Both the position numbers and the translations under genes were made by a program. This document shows positions 44,600 to 59,000 of a stretch of DNA of 64,000 nucleotides, in pieces (the first letter of the stretch is position 1; each line of letters opens with the position of its first letter). The notes below the pieces were generated by a model. It had not been told where the DNA came from and did not search any database. It saw only the letters and a list, made by a program, of their open reading frames with translations. Origin of the DNA: Doryteuthis pealeii (taxonomy: Eukaryota; Mollusca; Cephalopoda; Myopsida; Loliginidae); contig CM042151.1 of assembly GCA_023376005.1 (NCBI GenBank), positions 81,326,199-81,390,198 on the forward strand, written 5' to 3'.

Positions 44600-47500
44600 C
44601 CATTTCCTCAACAAATTTATAATGGTGGTGGTCTCTATTCATTCTAACAATATTCAAACCGCTATCACGTAAGTATTACTTAATACCAAAACACCATCAC
44701 TTGCTGAAGACCAGGAAAGCCAAGTCCACAGACTAGTACACCTATTTAAACGCATACTTTGACAGTGCAGCGGCTCTCATAACTTTACCAAGGGTATTAG
44801 TCCAAAGTGATAGTGCAACTGGGAAATTGAAGCTCACTAATATGTTTGCAGCTTATTGTTAGCTGTTTATCATCAAATTTGATAAATCCTGTATCATGAA
44901 AGATAGATAATTTTTAGATTCGTAAGATATTACCCCAAGAATTGATGTTCTCCAGATTATAAAAAAAAATATTTCAATCAGTTATTAGACTGCAATAAAA
45001 TGTATAAAAAACTAATATACATTCGTAATACAAATTTTGCTTTCCTTACTGAATGTTCATATATAGACACAGATTTTACACAAAAATCGATCTTTGAAAA
45101 TTCCTAATTCTGTTGTTCAAAATCGAAACAAGGCATATTTTGGCAGTGCCTGAATAATAAACCCCACCCACATATCTCTAACACAACAAGAAAAATAAGA
45201 GGGTGGGCAGATCCCAAATACATGACACATCCTGAAAAACAACTAATCAAAAAATTTTAACAAATACAAAATACGGCCTCAGCATTGACTTAACACATTC
45301 ATTAAAGGTACCACACATACATCATGTCCGATCCCGTTTAGGAACGACAAATGTAAAATCTTTTTAAACTCTCAACAAAAAAAAAAAAAATTTCCTGCAA
45401 AAACAGAAATAAAAACATCAAAGAGTCTGTTACAAAGGAAAAATAGTAATCCTCAATTCAAATATCCTCCCAGAATTGTGAAAACACACTTACTCACCAT
45501 TATCTTAGAACACAATAAGTTCTCAAAACAGTCAATCTTTTGAACATCACAGGGTCAGTTCTCTTACATTGACACTTTTCTTAAAGTAGAATCTGTATTC
45601 ATTTGGTTCTTATTTACTAAAACAAACTATTGCATCCACTAGGAAAACTTTCGGAAAAAAATCTTCTGACAATATAAATACTATCAGACTTTATCTTTTA
45701 TAGAAAAAAGTAAAAATCAATTTTTTGTCAGTTCCTTTTTCATATTTCCTTAAAATAAACTCATGGGGAGGGATAGACCTCTAAAAAAATATTTCCCCTA
45801 ATATATTTCTAGGAAAAACTATTTCGGACACTATTTTCATCAAAGGGTAAGTAAATTATGGGAATTTTCGTGAAAATTCACGACACATTAATTCGATTTT
45901 TCATAGAATATTTTTAAAAAGCTTCTAGTCATAACTTCTTTTTGGCTACGTTAAATTTCAATTTATTTAACGCGTGCAAACTATGTAAACATTGACTTTC
46001 ATTATTAATAAACTTTTTCATTTTGTCGTAAGCTAAATTTCTTTTATAAATCAACCAGGAGTTTTTTTTTATGTTTCTTCTTTCAAATGACAAAATGTTC
46101 AAGATAATATTAACCTTTATGCAAGTGTCATTGTGTTAAAGTATAGGGGGGGAAAATTTAACAGAGAAAATTGTGGTACCTATCATTCATCGATAAATCA
46201 ACACAGAAAAATTTCATTAAAATTGGATAATTCCTGATATCATTTGTAATTTTTCAATCCCGGGGCGGGTAAATAAATTCAGTAAAAATACGGATTTTAC
46301 GGCAACTTTGGCAGTGCCTAAAGCATGACTGCAGTTTGAACTTACTCGCAGTCCGCACGTTAGCCAAGACAACGGGAACTCCCCCGGTGTGTAAAACTAG
46401 TTCAAGCAGAGACATACGTAGGATTACGTTCCTTTCAAGCACCACATTGTATTATTTCTTGATACACAAATGCAGCATAAAAAATTCACATTCGATTTTA
46501 AATGGTAAATAATTTAAAAATAAAACATAAATTTACTTGTGTCTATCTTCGGAAAAACAATTTATCAACATCTTGTGTAAAAATCACACAAAATCATTTT
46601 CCTACTGGAAACAAAACCCAATGTGACAACCGAAAATGTTACAGCGGCCCAAATTAAAAGGAAAGTTTTGATGATAAATATTCTAAACAAATATCGTGTT
46701 AAACGTGACACAGTACAACTCCTATTAATTCATAGATATGAACATGAGCATTAAAATTACATAGTGTTTACATAGGTAAATAGAACAACAACCACAACCA
46801 CTTACCCTATGTAACCATCGGAAAAATAGGACTCATCAAACGTCAGTGTAAAAATACAAAAAATCTTCTGGTTTTTTTCTATCGGAAAGCAAACCCAATG
46901 TTGATACTCTGAAAATGTTACTCAGTTCCAGGCCAAGTGAAAATGAATGTTTTGATTTGATAAATGTTCTAAATAAATATCGTGTTAAACGTATAAACAC
47001 TCGATACGTGATTAACTTTTTCATGATGGCCTCGCTTCCGTTTTACTGAGCATGCGCACATTTCTCTTTAATAATTTAATTTCACTTCTATTGCACACAA
47101 CCGTCTAAGGCGAGCTACTAACCATATTATAGGTGCCCCACCAATTTAGCGATACACATAAACATACTTACGAAAAAAAACCGAGTTAAATTATAAAAAT
47201 GGATAATTTTAAACAACTCACATTTTTGGTTTAGTCGAAAAGTAGTGACATAATGGCACTCTATTACGGGATGTCCAATCCGTCGTGTTAAATTACACCC
47301 CTTATATTTAACACAATATAAATTTGAATAAAGGTTAATATCATCTTCAAAATTTCTATACCATTCAAAAAAGGAAGCATTAAAAAAAATCCTGGTGAAT
47401 TTTAAAGAATTTTTGCAGCTTACGGAAATAATGAAAATTATGAACGAAAAACAATGTTTACATTTTTGCACCATTCTAAACCCCTCAATTGATATTTAAC

Positions 47501-49700
47501 CGTAGCAAAAACAAAACATTATGACTACCTGTTTTAAAAAATACGCTATGAAAAATCAAGTCAAATCTTCAAAGAATACTGAATTTTTGCTAAAAATGTC
47601 ATGACATTTTAAAATTATTTGTTATTATAGTTATTATTAATTGTTATTATCCTTTTTTTAAGAATATTTTTTATCTGTATCTCTATCTAGTTTCATTAGC
47701 CTTCTATTAAACTTAACAGACTGCATCTGGAGGGTTGCATATATTCTAATAATAATAATAATAATAATAATATAATAATAGAGATGGATGTACTTATTCC
47801 ATCTAGAAGACCAGACCTCGTAGTTGATTAACAAAAAAAAAGATAACCTTGTCCAACCTGGTAAATTTTCAGTTCCAGCAGATCACAGGAATGAAGATGA
47901 AAGAAAACTAAAAGATAGACAAATACCTGAAACTTGCTAGAGAATTGAAAAAAGCTGTATAATTGAGAGTGAAAGTGATACCAATTGATAACCTGGATGC
48001 AACTGGAAAACCCTCTCTAAAAGCGTAAACCAAGACTAGGAGGAAGGAAAATCAGAGGAAAGAATTTAGACCATCCAGACAACAAAGCATTGTTCAAATT
48101 GACGTAGAATAGCTAAGAAGAGTAACTGACGACCAGTGTTAGATACGCAATTTTGCTTGACATATTCTCCCAGATTTCCTATATATTTAAAAATTATTGA
48201 CTAATTTTCTTTACAGTGACTATAAATTATTCCCTTTATTGCTTTTGTTTTCTTCTCCACATCAATAGCAGCAGATAATCTACTCTAGCGTGGCACAGTA
48301 ACACAAAAACTTGATAGCAACACATTATAAACATGAAGCTTGGTATAATAAACGTGGAAGGCTAAAACAGTAACACAACATACTCAGACCCCAACGAGCA
48401 CCTACACACACATCCAACCCTACATGCTTGTCCAATAACATAAAACAACCACTAACTCCGACACACAAGATTCAACACAAAGAAGCGATAAACCATATAT
48501 TCATATTCCTTACAGCTCCACGGAACAACCACATCAAGAGAAAGATATACACAAAGCGTACATATAATGAACACAGCAGACAAAGGTATATTAAAGAACA
48601 GCATACATGAATGTTCTGATAAAGGACTTCTGTAGAGGTTAGGTAGGAGCTCACAGACCCCCTAACCTAAGATTAGGGGCAGTTGCGCGTCATCTAGACC
48701 AATCTTTACATTCGCGGGTCTGAAGTGAATAAGAGACTAGCGAATCAAAGTTCCCTCACTGTCGTCAGCATACCTCGCACCTCTCGCAATGATGAGACCA
48801 TCAAGAGAGAGAAGATAATTCATTTCGATTAGTAACCCCAACAACATTTTTTTTGTTAGTTATTTTTCTTATGTTTTCAAGAAAACTAGACAACCCTTAA
48901 CGATCACTCAATCAATCTCGCATCATCATTACAAATTGTAGCTCAACAGCATGGATTCTCATGACTCTCTCTCTCAGTCATCACTCAACTGGCAAGTTCT
49001 TGACAGCATCAAGTCTGCACAGACGTGGCGTTAATTTCGTTTTTCGCCTATGTCAGAACCACGGGGTTGTAGTCAATGTGTAAATGTCACAGGGAACATC
49101 CATGTGTGTCTTCCTTGCTTCCTCCAGCAGTCTCCACTGGAATCAGTCTTTACTTGGAACTCTGGATTTCCGGCCCAGGAACATCAGCTCTGATCAGTCA
49201 GAGAGGTAAATAAATTGCGTTGTTTCAGGCTACCATCCCTCACAGGCATCTACACAACCATACCTCTTGACATAAAAAAGGCAGGGACTGCCAGTTATGC
49301 CCAAGTGCGCACTGAGGGCAAACAACAAAGGTGAATAAGCCCGATGGGATCACACATTTTTTGCCAATGTAAAAATGGGCTCTTATGCTAATCAGCCTGC
49401 CTAGCAGGCCCAAGAAAATAAATCTTATTTGGATTTACTTCAATATGACACCATTGTGCAGCTTTCTCATACCTATTTTCCTTACGTCACAACGTAGATC
49501 GACAAACACACACTCTAGTAGCACTGACACTAGCTATGTCATGAACAAGAATTCTTGCACTATTATCTTATCAGAGAAATTAGAATTTTGTTTTATATTT
49601 ATACATTTTATCTGAATACTATTTGTTGAAAACCTGAACCAATGAATAACCGTTAATCACCATCTTTCGGTTTTTTGAACAAAAATGAAAATTGTCTATT
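44600..49700. repeat. Error-rich third reading of introns, promoter region and repeats
   Basis: It corresponds to pass-1 positions about 2,560-7,260. It contains mirrors of repeat family R, the gene 1 promoter block (46,340-47,060), the LINE C-terminal fragment (47,800-48,140) and the possible solo LTR (48,370-48,835). Inserted bases are frequent. No new gene is seen. Confidence 0.75.
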
Positions 49701-50689
49701 ATTATATATATTACCCAACCCTCACCGCACGAGCAGGATGTGCCCTTATGGCAAGCCCCACGGTATATTATCATATGGGTGCCTGAAGGCGGTACCTCCT
49801 GCGGGTCTACCATGCTCTAAAGGAGACAAACCCCAGACAATAGACGCTAATCCATAGTCTCAGAATAGAGATACATGGAAATCCAGTTTAATGGAGGTTT
49901 TGGGAATGTGGAGCACCCCTTCCCAATACCACTTGCTCCCTGGTCACACTCTGACAGCCAAGAGGTTAGTACCTGTTAGCGTTACCATCTAATGGGTTAA
50001 TAAAAAATTATTTAAAAAAAAATTGCTATATCCCTTAAGAATTGATTTATTCTCAAACTTTATTTGCATTAAATGACCCACTGAGGTTGATTGCTCTGTA
50101 AAACAAAACAAAACAAACAAAACTGAGCAGGATGTGAACACAAAATACACAGGTTATGAATTCAAGGAGTTTTCTTTCTCCTAGTACCGGGTATCTTATC
50201 CAAGGCGAATTAACGAGCAACGTCAAAGTCTGTTCCTACTATTAACATAATAGCTGAAGTGAGATATATAGGATCATATTTTTCCCAAATATTAGCGCCT
50301 ATTAAGAAATGCAAACAGCCACGCTTGGTCATGAGTCATCATATAATTGTAATATTTATATAGCACTATTTAAATTGTAAAAAATTATTTTTGCCTTTTG
50401 TGAAAAACACTTCTGATACAATGTATCAGAATAATTTTTTGTTATTACCACATTTGTCTATTAGCATTATATAGATATATTTATATATATAATATGAGAA
50501 GGTAATCCAAAAAAACTTGGTAGTAAGCAGATTCTATATTGTTTGGGGAAAATTTTTCTTAAGATAACACTGTTATATATTGTATGATCAGTATGTATAA
50601 ATACAGTGGAATCTTTAAATCACTTAAAGCGCAGACTCAATGATAAATAAACTTGATTAAAGACTCAATACCAGAGAATATATTCTTAG

Positions 50690-51640
50690 AAAGGAAAAAA
50701 CTCAACCAATATATATCTTAAGAAAGGAAGAAAAACTCACACAATGTAGATTCCATAATAAAAATTTAATTTCGACAAACACCAGTCTCATCAGATCGGA
50801 CGATCAGGTTCCATTACCTGATCCTTCCATCCTGCATGAGACGAATTCGTTGGCGGAGCTATCATCAATAAATCAACTCACCTAAATCATAACATATAGC
50901 CCATTATTGGTCGAAATAAATTTATATATGGGAAAATCTACGGTAGCGTTTGAGTATATTCCCTTTCCTTTCTAAGATATATATATAACTATATATATAT
51001 ACTAAATCATATATATCATTTCATGGACTCTCTCATCGATTTTCGATGCATTGAGGTTCACATACAATGAACACCACCACAGTTATTCTTTTCTAGTTGT
51101 GAGGCCTTGGCACAGTGTTGGATACAGAAAGACAATGGTGCACGCGTAAAGCCCACCACCAACCCAATCAACGATGACTCGAGAATTACTTGATGATTCA
51201 CAGTCATTCCCCTCTCCTAGGGCACTGGCTCAAACTCACCCACACTGCAGCCCTCACTATTTACCCATAGTGGAGGGAGAATATATGGTTCAACCCGCTT
51301 CCAAGATATACACGCGCTATGTGAAATCGCCACATACAGCCTGTACCTGGGATTTGAACTCGGTGACAAGTCATTCCACGACTCTACCCAACTTATGCAA
51401 TCCAAAACACTATTATATTATAGAATTAAACCTAATGAGTCACAGATACCTAACTAATAGTTGTCGCTAGTACGACTCAATCAGCCGTAAGAGTCAGATT
51501 CTTGCTCTGATGAGCTAACACGTGAAATTAATAGTAGGCATATCTGCCTAATAGTTTAACTTATTATTTGCTCCTTACTTAAGGTATCGAAGACTTTTTC
51601 ACCATTTTAGCCTTAGACAATCCTAGCAGAACTATACTAT
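50690..51640. repeat. Error-rich third reading of hammerhead elements 1 and 2 and the SINE
   Basis: Element 1 lies at about 50,690-50,975, the SINE at 51,030-51,412 and element 2 at 51,425-51,640. The plus-strand CTGATGAG...GTGAAATTAATAGTAGGCA of motif 2b is still readable at 51,506-51,540. The other motifs are damaged by indels. Confidence 0.6.
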
Positions 51641-52440
51641 TATATATATACTAATATATATATTATTTATGTTTACTTTCCTTAATATTAATTTCTTTGC
51701 TCACCAAGGTTTTAATGCTTAATCGCATTATTTTGGTTGGCCTATGACCCGCTTGGTCTTTTCTTTTTTGCTTTTTTTTCACCCAGGTTCGAAGTTGGTA
51801 GGACTATTCTATCATAACAAACTATTTGCCAGTTTATTTCTTTATTATATTTCCTACTGCAAGGGTTTACTAATAGGACTTATGTAACTATAATACTACT
51901 ATATACCTAAATATAGACCCTATATACTATAATAAACAAAGAACATCCTTTGGTTTCAGCAGAACTTACAATTAAACATACAGCAGAGGTAAATCTAGAA
52001 ATTTTAAAAATATAAAAACTAGCATTGCCACGATTAAAACAATACATAAAAATCAAAAAAATATGATGATTCCCATCCATTTAATTCAGGAATATTTCAA
52101 TTTCATAACAGAATAAACAACCATTATTACAAAACAGACAAAAGGAATCCATACACCAGATAGTAGATATCAATTGACACTTTACTTAAACCAACTTTTA
52201 TCCAAATATACAATGAGAAACACACAGAATCCTGATAGCTTTTATGCATTTAGTTGAGCCTGAGATATGCACATATTCTCTTTGCACTAACTCCCTGGGA
52301 AATACGGCACTTGATATATAGGATATTCATATTTACTGCAACTCCTTAGACCCTCATGTCATCAAGGCACAAACAGACAAATCCTATCTCATAGCATCTC
52401 TGGACCAGCATCTATAAACAAAGTCGTTGGCGCTACAAAG

Positions 52441-53928
52441 CCACTAAAGTCTTGAAAACTAGCTTATTCAAAAATAAATTTTCTAAATAGGACTCTTGCA
52501 ACAACTACTTGTTCCTGTCGCACCTACAATGTCTATGACAAACTTCACAAAAAACATTTATAAACTAGACCTCTGAGACAAATATTGTTCTGTCACTCAC
52601 TGTCTTGAAATGCTTTCAAAAATAAATTTTAACTAGGCACCTCTGGCTAAAATATGTCTGTCCACTAAATGTTCTTAAGTTCTCAAAATAACATTTTAAC
52701 TAGACCTCTGCAAAATATTGTTCTGCCACTATGTCTGAAATGTTTCAAAATAAATTTTTTTACTAGCCTCTGCAAAATACTAAGTTACTCTGCCAACATA
52801 ATGATCCTTGAAATGTTTCAAAATCAAATTTTTAAACTACCTCTGCAAAAATTACTTGTTCTGTCCGAACTAAATGTACTTAGACAATTGTTTCAAAATA
52901 AACCATTTTCTAACTAGACCTCTGCAAAATATTGCTTCTGATCAATAAATGTCTTGGCACAGTTCAAAATAAATTTCATTTAATCTAGAACCTCTGCAAA
53001 ATAATTTCTGTCCACTGAAATGTCTTGAATGTCTTCAAATAAATTTTTTAACTAGACCTCCTGCAAATATTGTTCTGCTCCAAAATGTCTTGAAATGTTA
53101 TTCAAAATCAAATTAATTAAGACCTCTGCAACACAAAATCAAATCTCCCCAGTCTCTGTCCCACTAAATTGTCTGAAATGTTTCAAATAAATTCTACCTA
53201 GACACCTCTCGCAAAAAAATTATTGTTCAGCATCCACTAAATGTCTTGAAATGTTTCAAAATAAAATTTATTTAATAGCCCTCTCAAATGTTACTGTCCA
53301 CCTAACAATGTTCTTGAAATGTTTCAAAATAAATTTTTTAAACTAGCCCTCTGCAAAATATGTTTCGTCCACTAAATGTCTTGAAATGTCTTCAAAATAA
53401 ATTTATGTTAACTAGACCTCTGCAAAATATCTGTTCTGTCCACCTAATGTACTTGAAATGTTTGCAAAAATAAATTTTTAACTAGACTCTGCAAAATATT
53501 GTTCTGTCCACTAACATGTCTTGACAATGTTTCAAAATAAATTTTTTAACTAGACCCTGCAAAATATTGTTCTACGCTCCACTAAATGTCTTGAATGTTT
53601 TCAAAATAAAATTTTAACTAGACCTCTGCAAAATATTGTTCTTCACTAAATGTCTTGAAATGATTTTCCAAAATAAATTTTTTTAACTAGACCAACTGCA
53701 AAAATATTGTTCTTTCCACTAAATGTCGTTCGAAATGTTTCAAAATAATTTTTTAACTAGACCTCTTGCCAAAATATTGTTCTGTCCACTAAATGTCTTG
53801 AAAGTTTCAAAAGAAATTTTTTTAATTAGACCTCTGCCACAAACATTATTCTGTCCACTAAATGTCTTGAAATGTTTCAAAATAAATTTTTTAACTAGAA
53901 CCTTCTGCAAAATATTTTCTGTCAAGTT
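52441..53928. repeat. 67-bp minisatellite (pass 3)
   Basis: Noisy reading of 9,759-10,948, with about 22 units. Length differs from the other passes through inserted bases. Confidence 0.85.
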
Positions 53929-53965
53929 ACAGGCCATATTCAGAGAAAACCACATAAGAATAAGG

Positions 53966-54471
53966 TTACTCTCCTGTGTGCATCTGCATGGATTCTTTTT
54001 TAAATACAACATCCGTGAAAATTTGATTCCACACACTGACATAAAAATGTTTCTCCTACCTGTGTGTCCTACATTCTCATGTGATTTTTACAGTGGAATT
54101 TTTGAAAATGCTGATCCTACACACATGAACAAGAAAATGGTTTTCACCTGTGTGTATTTGCAACATGCTTTAAATTGGAATTATCTAGAAAATTGCGGAT
54201 CCACACACTTGACACGTAAATGTTTCTTCCTAGTGATGTATTTGAGCATGATGCCTTTTTAAACTGAATTCCTGAAAAGACAGGATTCAACACATTGACA
54301 AGAAAAGGTTTCCCTCCTGTGTGTATCTCATGTGGCTTTTTAAATGGGTAGTCTTTGAAAATTTTGATCCACATACTTCACATGAGAATGGTTCTTCCCC
54401 AGTGGTTATGCATGTGTGCTTTTCAATTCGAATTCTGTGAAAATGCAACCACATGCTTCACAAGAAAAATG
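53966..54471 (-). CDS. C2H2 zinc-finger gene 2, 3' part only (pass 3)
   Basis: The TAA is at 53,968-53,966. Fingers 13 back to about 8 are recognisable with many frameshifts. The copy is cut at the junction with unrelated sequence at 54,471. Confidence 0.65.
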
Positions 54472-54480
54472 ACTTGACAC
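54465..54480. other. Junction between pass 3 and unrelated sequence
   Basis: Homology to pass 1 stops inside zinc-finger gene 2, just after the stretch matching 11,484-11,496. The next bases match a dispersed repeat (GGTGGGGAGGGGTAGAC near 54,490, compare 3,570-3,590). The break has no target duplication or other transposition signature that I can see. It could be a read-to-contig join made by the assembler. Confidence 0.8.
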
Positions 54481-54484
54481 TGTT

Positions 54485-55228
54485 TTTGTCCGGTGGGGAG
54501 GGGTAGACACACGATAATACGAACTGAATAATTAATATTGTTTTCAATTATGTACGATTAAAAACAAAAGAAGAAGTTATTCTTATTTTTTTATTTCCTT
54601 ATCTTATTTATATATACTAGCAAATTATATGCACCCTCCGGTGCAAGTATTTAAGTTTTAATGTAATAGAATATATTAAATTAGAAAGGCTAATGAAACT
54701 AAATAAGATGCAAGATAAAAAGATTTGGAACAGAGGGGTGTATATCGAAAAATAGAACAACTGAAACTTACACTTCTATCACTCTCGTCTTTCATTGCTA
54801 AATTTTCCTAATTTAATAACTTAGTTAAAATAGGAAGTAAAGAATAAATCAGAATTATTTCTTCTCGTTATCGATTTCTTTAAAGATTTATTGAAGAGAT
54901 TTTTGATCATATTCATTAAGATAAAACCATACAATTAAAAATCAACAATATAAGCACATATTTAGTAAAATCAATTTTTAATTTCAATATGCAAATTAGC
55001 CTTCCTGTTCACACTGTAAACTGCTATTTTAGTGTATATATAAATACAATTGCATATTTTTATTTGTAGGTATGATTAACAGTATTAATAATGTAAAACA
55101 ATTTTATTAAGAAATTGAGGTTTAAATAAGAATAAAATCATGGAGAATGTGACGTAAATAACAAAGGGAATTGTTGACTTGAGTAGTGATATAGTTTCGG
55201 TTACAGACAGAAAAGCAAAATCTCCATT
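54485..55228. other. AT-rich stretch with a dispersed-repeat fragment
   Basis: About 54,600-54,715 (AAATTATATGCACCCTCC, GCAAGTATTTAAGTTTTAAT, AAAGGCTAATGAAACTA) matches 29,205-29,290. No gene is visible. Confidence 0.45.
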
Positions 55229-55233
55229 ATAAT

Positions 55234-55276
<43 letters not shown>
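55229..55276. repeat. (TA)n microsatellite
   Basis: About 22 TA units. Confidence 0.92.
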
Positions 55277-55280
<4 letters not shown>

Positions 55281-56060
55281 ATGTTTTGATTTATTATTCT
55301 TTTTTGAAAACTGTCCTTTACGAAATTGAAACTAATCATGTTTAAGAATTTTTTAAAAAACGCCTATAATATGACTTATTTTAGATAAATTTTTCAGGAT
55401 AGAAAAAATTAAAGAATTTCCGTCAAGCAAAAATATGAACATCATATGATTGCCTTGAATCAATTAAGAAGGGAGTTTAAAATTGAATTCCATCAATTGG
55501 TTCTATTAGATGTCAAGTAGAAGAGACAGAAAAGTAATATAACAATGGCGAAGGGACTAAATGGAATCGAATTTTTATTGTATGGATGTCAGAATGTGAA
55601 CAATCTACCTGCATGGTTTTAATAAAAGGCTTGTTTCGTCATTTCCAAAAGGTAACCATATACTAAAGACACTGAAAATGGGCGGAAATTACGACGATCA
55701 AAGCAACCAGATGCGGACACGATTCAAGATAAATAAGAAACACGAGTCAGAATAGATCAATGCGTGGAAACAATTAAATCATTCAGATATTATAGTGAAT
55801 AAATTTGAGTTATCACTGGTTAAATCTATCTTATTTAGTTAAAGGAATCTTGTTTTCAGACTCTGATAATTCCGTATATTTCATTAATTAATTCTTAGCA
55901 CTGTTGACTAAAAATATTTTCTGCTTTTGATTTCAAATAAAATCGATATTTTTCAAGCCACATTATTTTTATTTAGATTCGTATAGAAGTATCATTAATA
56001 TATTTTCCTTATAAATCATAAAACGCATAAAAAATATTAACATATAAAAAGATGTTTTTA
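55277..56060. other. AT-rich non-coding stretch
   Basis: No open frame of note, RNA gene or repeat recognised. Confidence 0.4.
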
Positions 56061-56061
56061 A

Positions 56062-56440
56062 CTTTCATATCAACTGCTATTATGGAAAGCAAAAGAAGTT
56101 TACCACCTCAAAAATATTTCAGACCATTTTCTAAAAGTTTTAAAACTATGAAATACTGTTTTAAATAGATTATGACCCAGTTTTTTTTTTATTAAAAACT
56201 CTACAACTATACAATTTAATGAATATTTTTTATCGTTAGATGATACGAAAAAAAAAGTTAATTTCAACAGCCATATTGGAAAGCAAATTAAATTTACCGT
56301 CACAAAAATATCGCGGAGCATTTTCTAAATGTTTCGAGGAAATTCTTTTGAAAATAAACTATGACCCATTCTATGTTTTCTATAAAACCTTGAATCATAT
56401 ACAATTAAATAAACAGTTTTATTTTTAGATTATATGAAAT
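56062..56440. repeat. Two diverged tandem units (~192 bp)
   Basis: ATGGAAAGCAAAAGAAGTTT (56,082) and TTGGAAAGCAAATTAAATTT (56,275) start parallel blocks that share CAAAAATAT, CATTTTCTAAA, CTATGACCCA and ATACAATTAA in order. They are non-coding as far as I can see. Confidence 0.6.
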
Positions 56441-57960
56441 GCAAAAAGTATTAAATCCTCAATTTTGATATGTCCATATATAATTTTAGAATAAAAAGTT
56501 TATTTTGTTATTGATTAAATATAACATGTAAATATATTCATTACCAATTTTTAATCGTAACTGTTTTGAGTTACTGATAGCAGTAAAGATTTGTATAAAA
56601 TCAAATCTATATCATCAGTGTATAAACAAGAGTCAAAATAGCATCTGGATTCTAAATTTTGAGTGTTGTAGATTTCAAAAGATTGAATTGCATGTAATAA
56701 TTCAGTTCAGTTAAGAAAATAATTCTAAAATTTTTTTGCCTGTATTTGAAGAGTCAGAAAATTATATTCAAATTCCTTCCAAAAATAAAATAGAACTTTC
56801 AGGATAATAAGTCATATAGATAGAACAAATATTTTACATAATTGGTAAAAAATAAAGTGTCAAAACTGTAAACCTGGAAATTAATTTAAAATAAAATCTG
56901 AGTTACTTAAATTACATTCGGACATTCTTAATATAGCAAGAAAAATATAATAAAATCAAAACTTCAGATATATATGAATGATAAATTACATAGAATCACA
57001 TTTGCTGTGCTCTCAGCTGATTGGTAATTTTTAGAGAATGAATCAATTTGATATAATTCCGAATATATGTTAGCAAAATAAAATACAGAATATTATACTG
57101 GCTAAATTTTAGGGGGAGGGGGAGTAAGATACTTTCGAATTGACTTTCTCATTTTTCCAAGATATATTCAAGTCTAACGTTTTAAATTCTTTAATAAATC
57201 TTACGAAAAAAATCTCTGTAAGGCAAGAAAAAGTGGAAAAATCTGGTAAACTAGAGTACGTGAGTTCGATCCTTACTCGTACTTTGTGTAGCATCCAAAA
57301 ATGAAAAATATATTTAAGATCATCGATAGACCCGGTGTGTAGAATATTTCATGGGGTTAAAAAAGATGTTCCCAGTACAAATATCTGGACTGACAAATTA
57401 AAAGTGGAATAAACGATTTTTTAAACATTTTAAGTATGAAGACATCAGTGAGAATGTTTAAAAACTATGGGAGCCTATAACATTTAAAATTTTACATAGC
57501 GATGTTCCACTGCATAGCCAAGAAACGCAAGATAAAATAACACGCAAGTACATGTGCAATGAACCAGTTGTTACTGTACCAAGAGTGGAAATCTGTGTAT
57601 TTTTAAGTAAAAATGGTTGGAAAACTATGTCAATCCCTAACTCTGAAAGTCTTTCGAAAAATGAAAAGCACATTCGTTTGTGATGATTCTTAAATATATA
57701 AAATCTCGAGAAATATGTTGTGCATAATTGGGCATTTTTAATTGTACTTTTAGATAGATTAAATAAATCTCGATTCTACATTGAATGTCAAGTTTTAAGA
57801 TAGATTTTATTTAAATTACTTTAATAATTTTTTTTTTTTTTAAATATAGGTTCAAAGGGGGAACAATAAAAATAATTGTTAATAAAAGAATTACATAAAA
57901 ATTTCATTTTTTTATTTTTATAAATAAATGCAAATAAAATAAAATTCGTAACTAAGGAAA
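56440..57960. other. AT-rich stretch, no gene recognised
   Basis: Only short frames are found. A B-box-like GAGTTCGATCC lies at 57,261-57,271 without a matching A box. Confidence 0.4.
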
Positions 57961-57964
57961 AAAT

Positions 57965-58255
57965 ATTTGTAGAACCAGAAATTTAATGATTCAAAGTTGT
58001 TTTTTGTATTTAAAACTATCAATTTTCTATGCTAAAAAAATATTACGTTTTAAAAGTAAAAAAAATTGTTTAATTTTAAGTAAAACTTTTTCTTTTTTTC
58101 TTTTTTTCGCTATCAAAAAGACATTCTACGCCGTATAGCTAAGCAAAGAGATAAGTTGTACTGGTAAACGTTTCTGGGCGTGTCTAAAGATGACGTAGTT
58201 GGCTGTACCCGATCGAGTAAGCATATGCCGTACCAAAAAAGTATTACACATGCAT
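57965..58255. repeat. Single arm of the long foldback element
   Basis: AGAACCAGAAATTTAATGAT, CTATCAAAAAGACATTCTAC, GTGTCTAAAGATGACG and CGATCGAGTAAGC follow the order of 13,825-14,035. The partner arm is absent. Confidence 0.55.
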
Positions 58256-59000
58256 CAGTTATTTTATTTCCAAAACTTTCTGGGTTTTTTTCTCAAGTCA
58301 CTTAACTTTGACCCCACTTGTTATCGGTTTAAATTATTTTTTTGTGTAAATCTAATTTCTTAAAAGGGAAATATGGAGGTTAATTTTTTTTAATTTCGCT
58401 TCATTAATTAATACAATGAAATGATTTTATGTACGTATTTACTTTAATAGAATAGTTGTTAGTTACATGTATTTTATCGTAAGCAAACACCACTTCCCTC
58501 TAAAATTGTTTTAGTTATCTTTGAAAGATCGTCATCAAGTCAACGTCACGATAGGACGAAATGCAGCCAGTGTAGTTTAAGTTGAAATTAAAACCCTTAG
58601 AGTAGAAGTATCCAAAAATCGTCTGCTAATGTCTGCTAATGTTTTTTAAAACGGATTAGAATTAATTAAATCGATTATTTAAGGTCAAACTTTTATCTAA
58701 ATCGATAAGTAGTACCATAATGACATCAATAATAAAGCAAATAATATTACACATATAATATATTTTTAATACATTTAAAACATTTTTGGATCAATTTGAA
58801 TCGCGTTTGGCCAATAAACGCTCTTTAAAAATGGCGTGTTTACAAAATTAATGTAACATTAGCGATTTTTTTAAAAATTACCAAAAATCAGAGAATTATC
58901 CGATTTTAATGAAATTTTAGTATTATTTATCAATTAATGAATTTTATAATGCATCAGTTATTTTATTTCAAAACTTTAATTAAGTGTTTCTGCTATGAAA
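58255..59000. repeat. Repeat family R copy, inverted and diverged
   Basis: CATCAGTTATTTTATTTCCA and GTCACTTAACTTTGACCCCA correspond to 31,560-31,625. About 58,650-58,760 resembles 31,690-31,800. Confidence 0.5.

Larger units (their letters stand above)
38394..54471. repeat. Pass 3, error-rich partial copy of the segment
   Basis: 38,394-42,009 is the reverse complement of the end of pass 2, and 42,009-54,471 repeats pass-1 positions 1 to about 11,500 in the same orientation. That second part is about 12.46 kb against 11.5 kb in pass 1, an inflation of roughly 8%. The excess comes from scattered inserted bases, often C or A, most dense from 44.6 to 53.9 kb. This resembles uncorrected single-read sequence. 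Gene calls here are unreliable on their own. Confidence 0.92.

Noticed and set aside
57255..57275. tRNA or SINE B box (GAGTTCGATCC)
   Set aside because: There is no A box at the right distance and no family member elsewhere in the window.
55085..57673. Small open frames of 61-84 residues in the right-hand region
   Set aside because: AT-rich, low-complexity translations with no recognisable domain, codon pattern or splice context.
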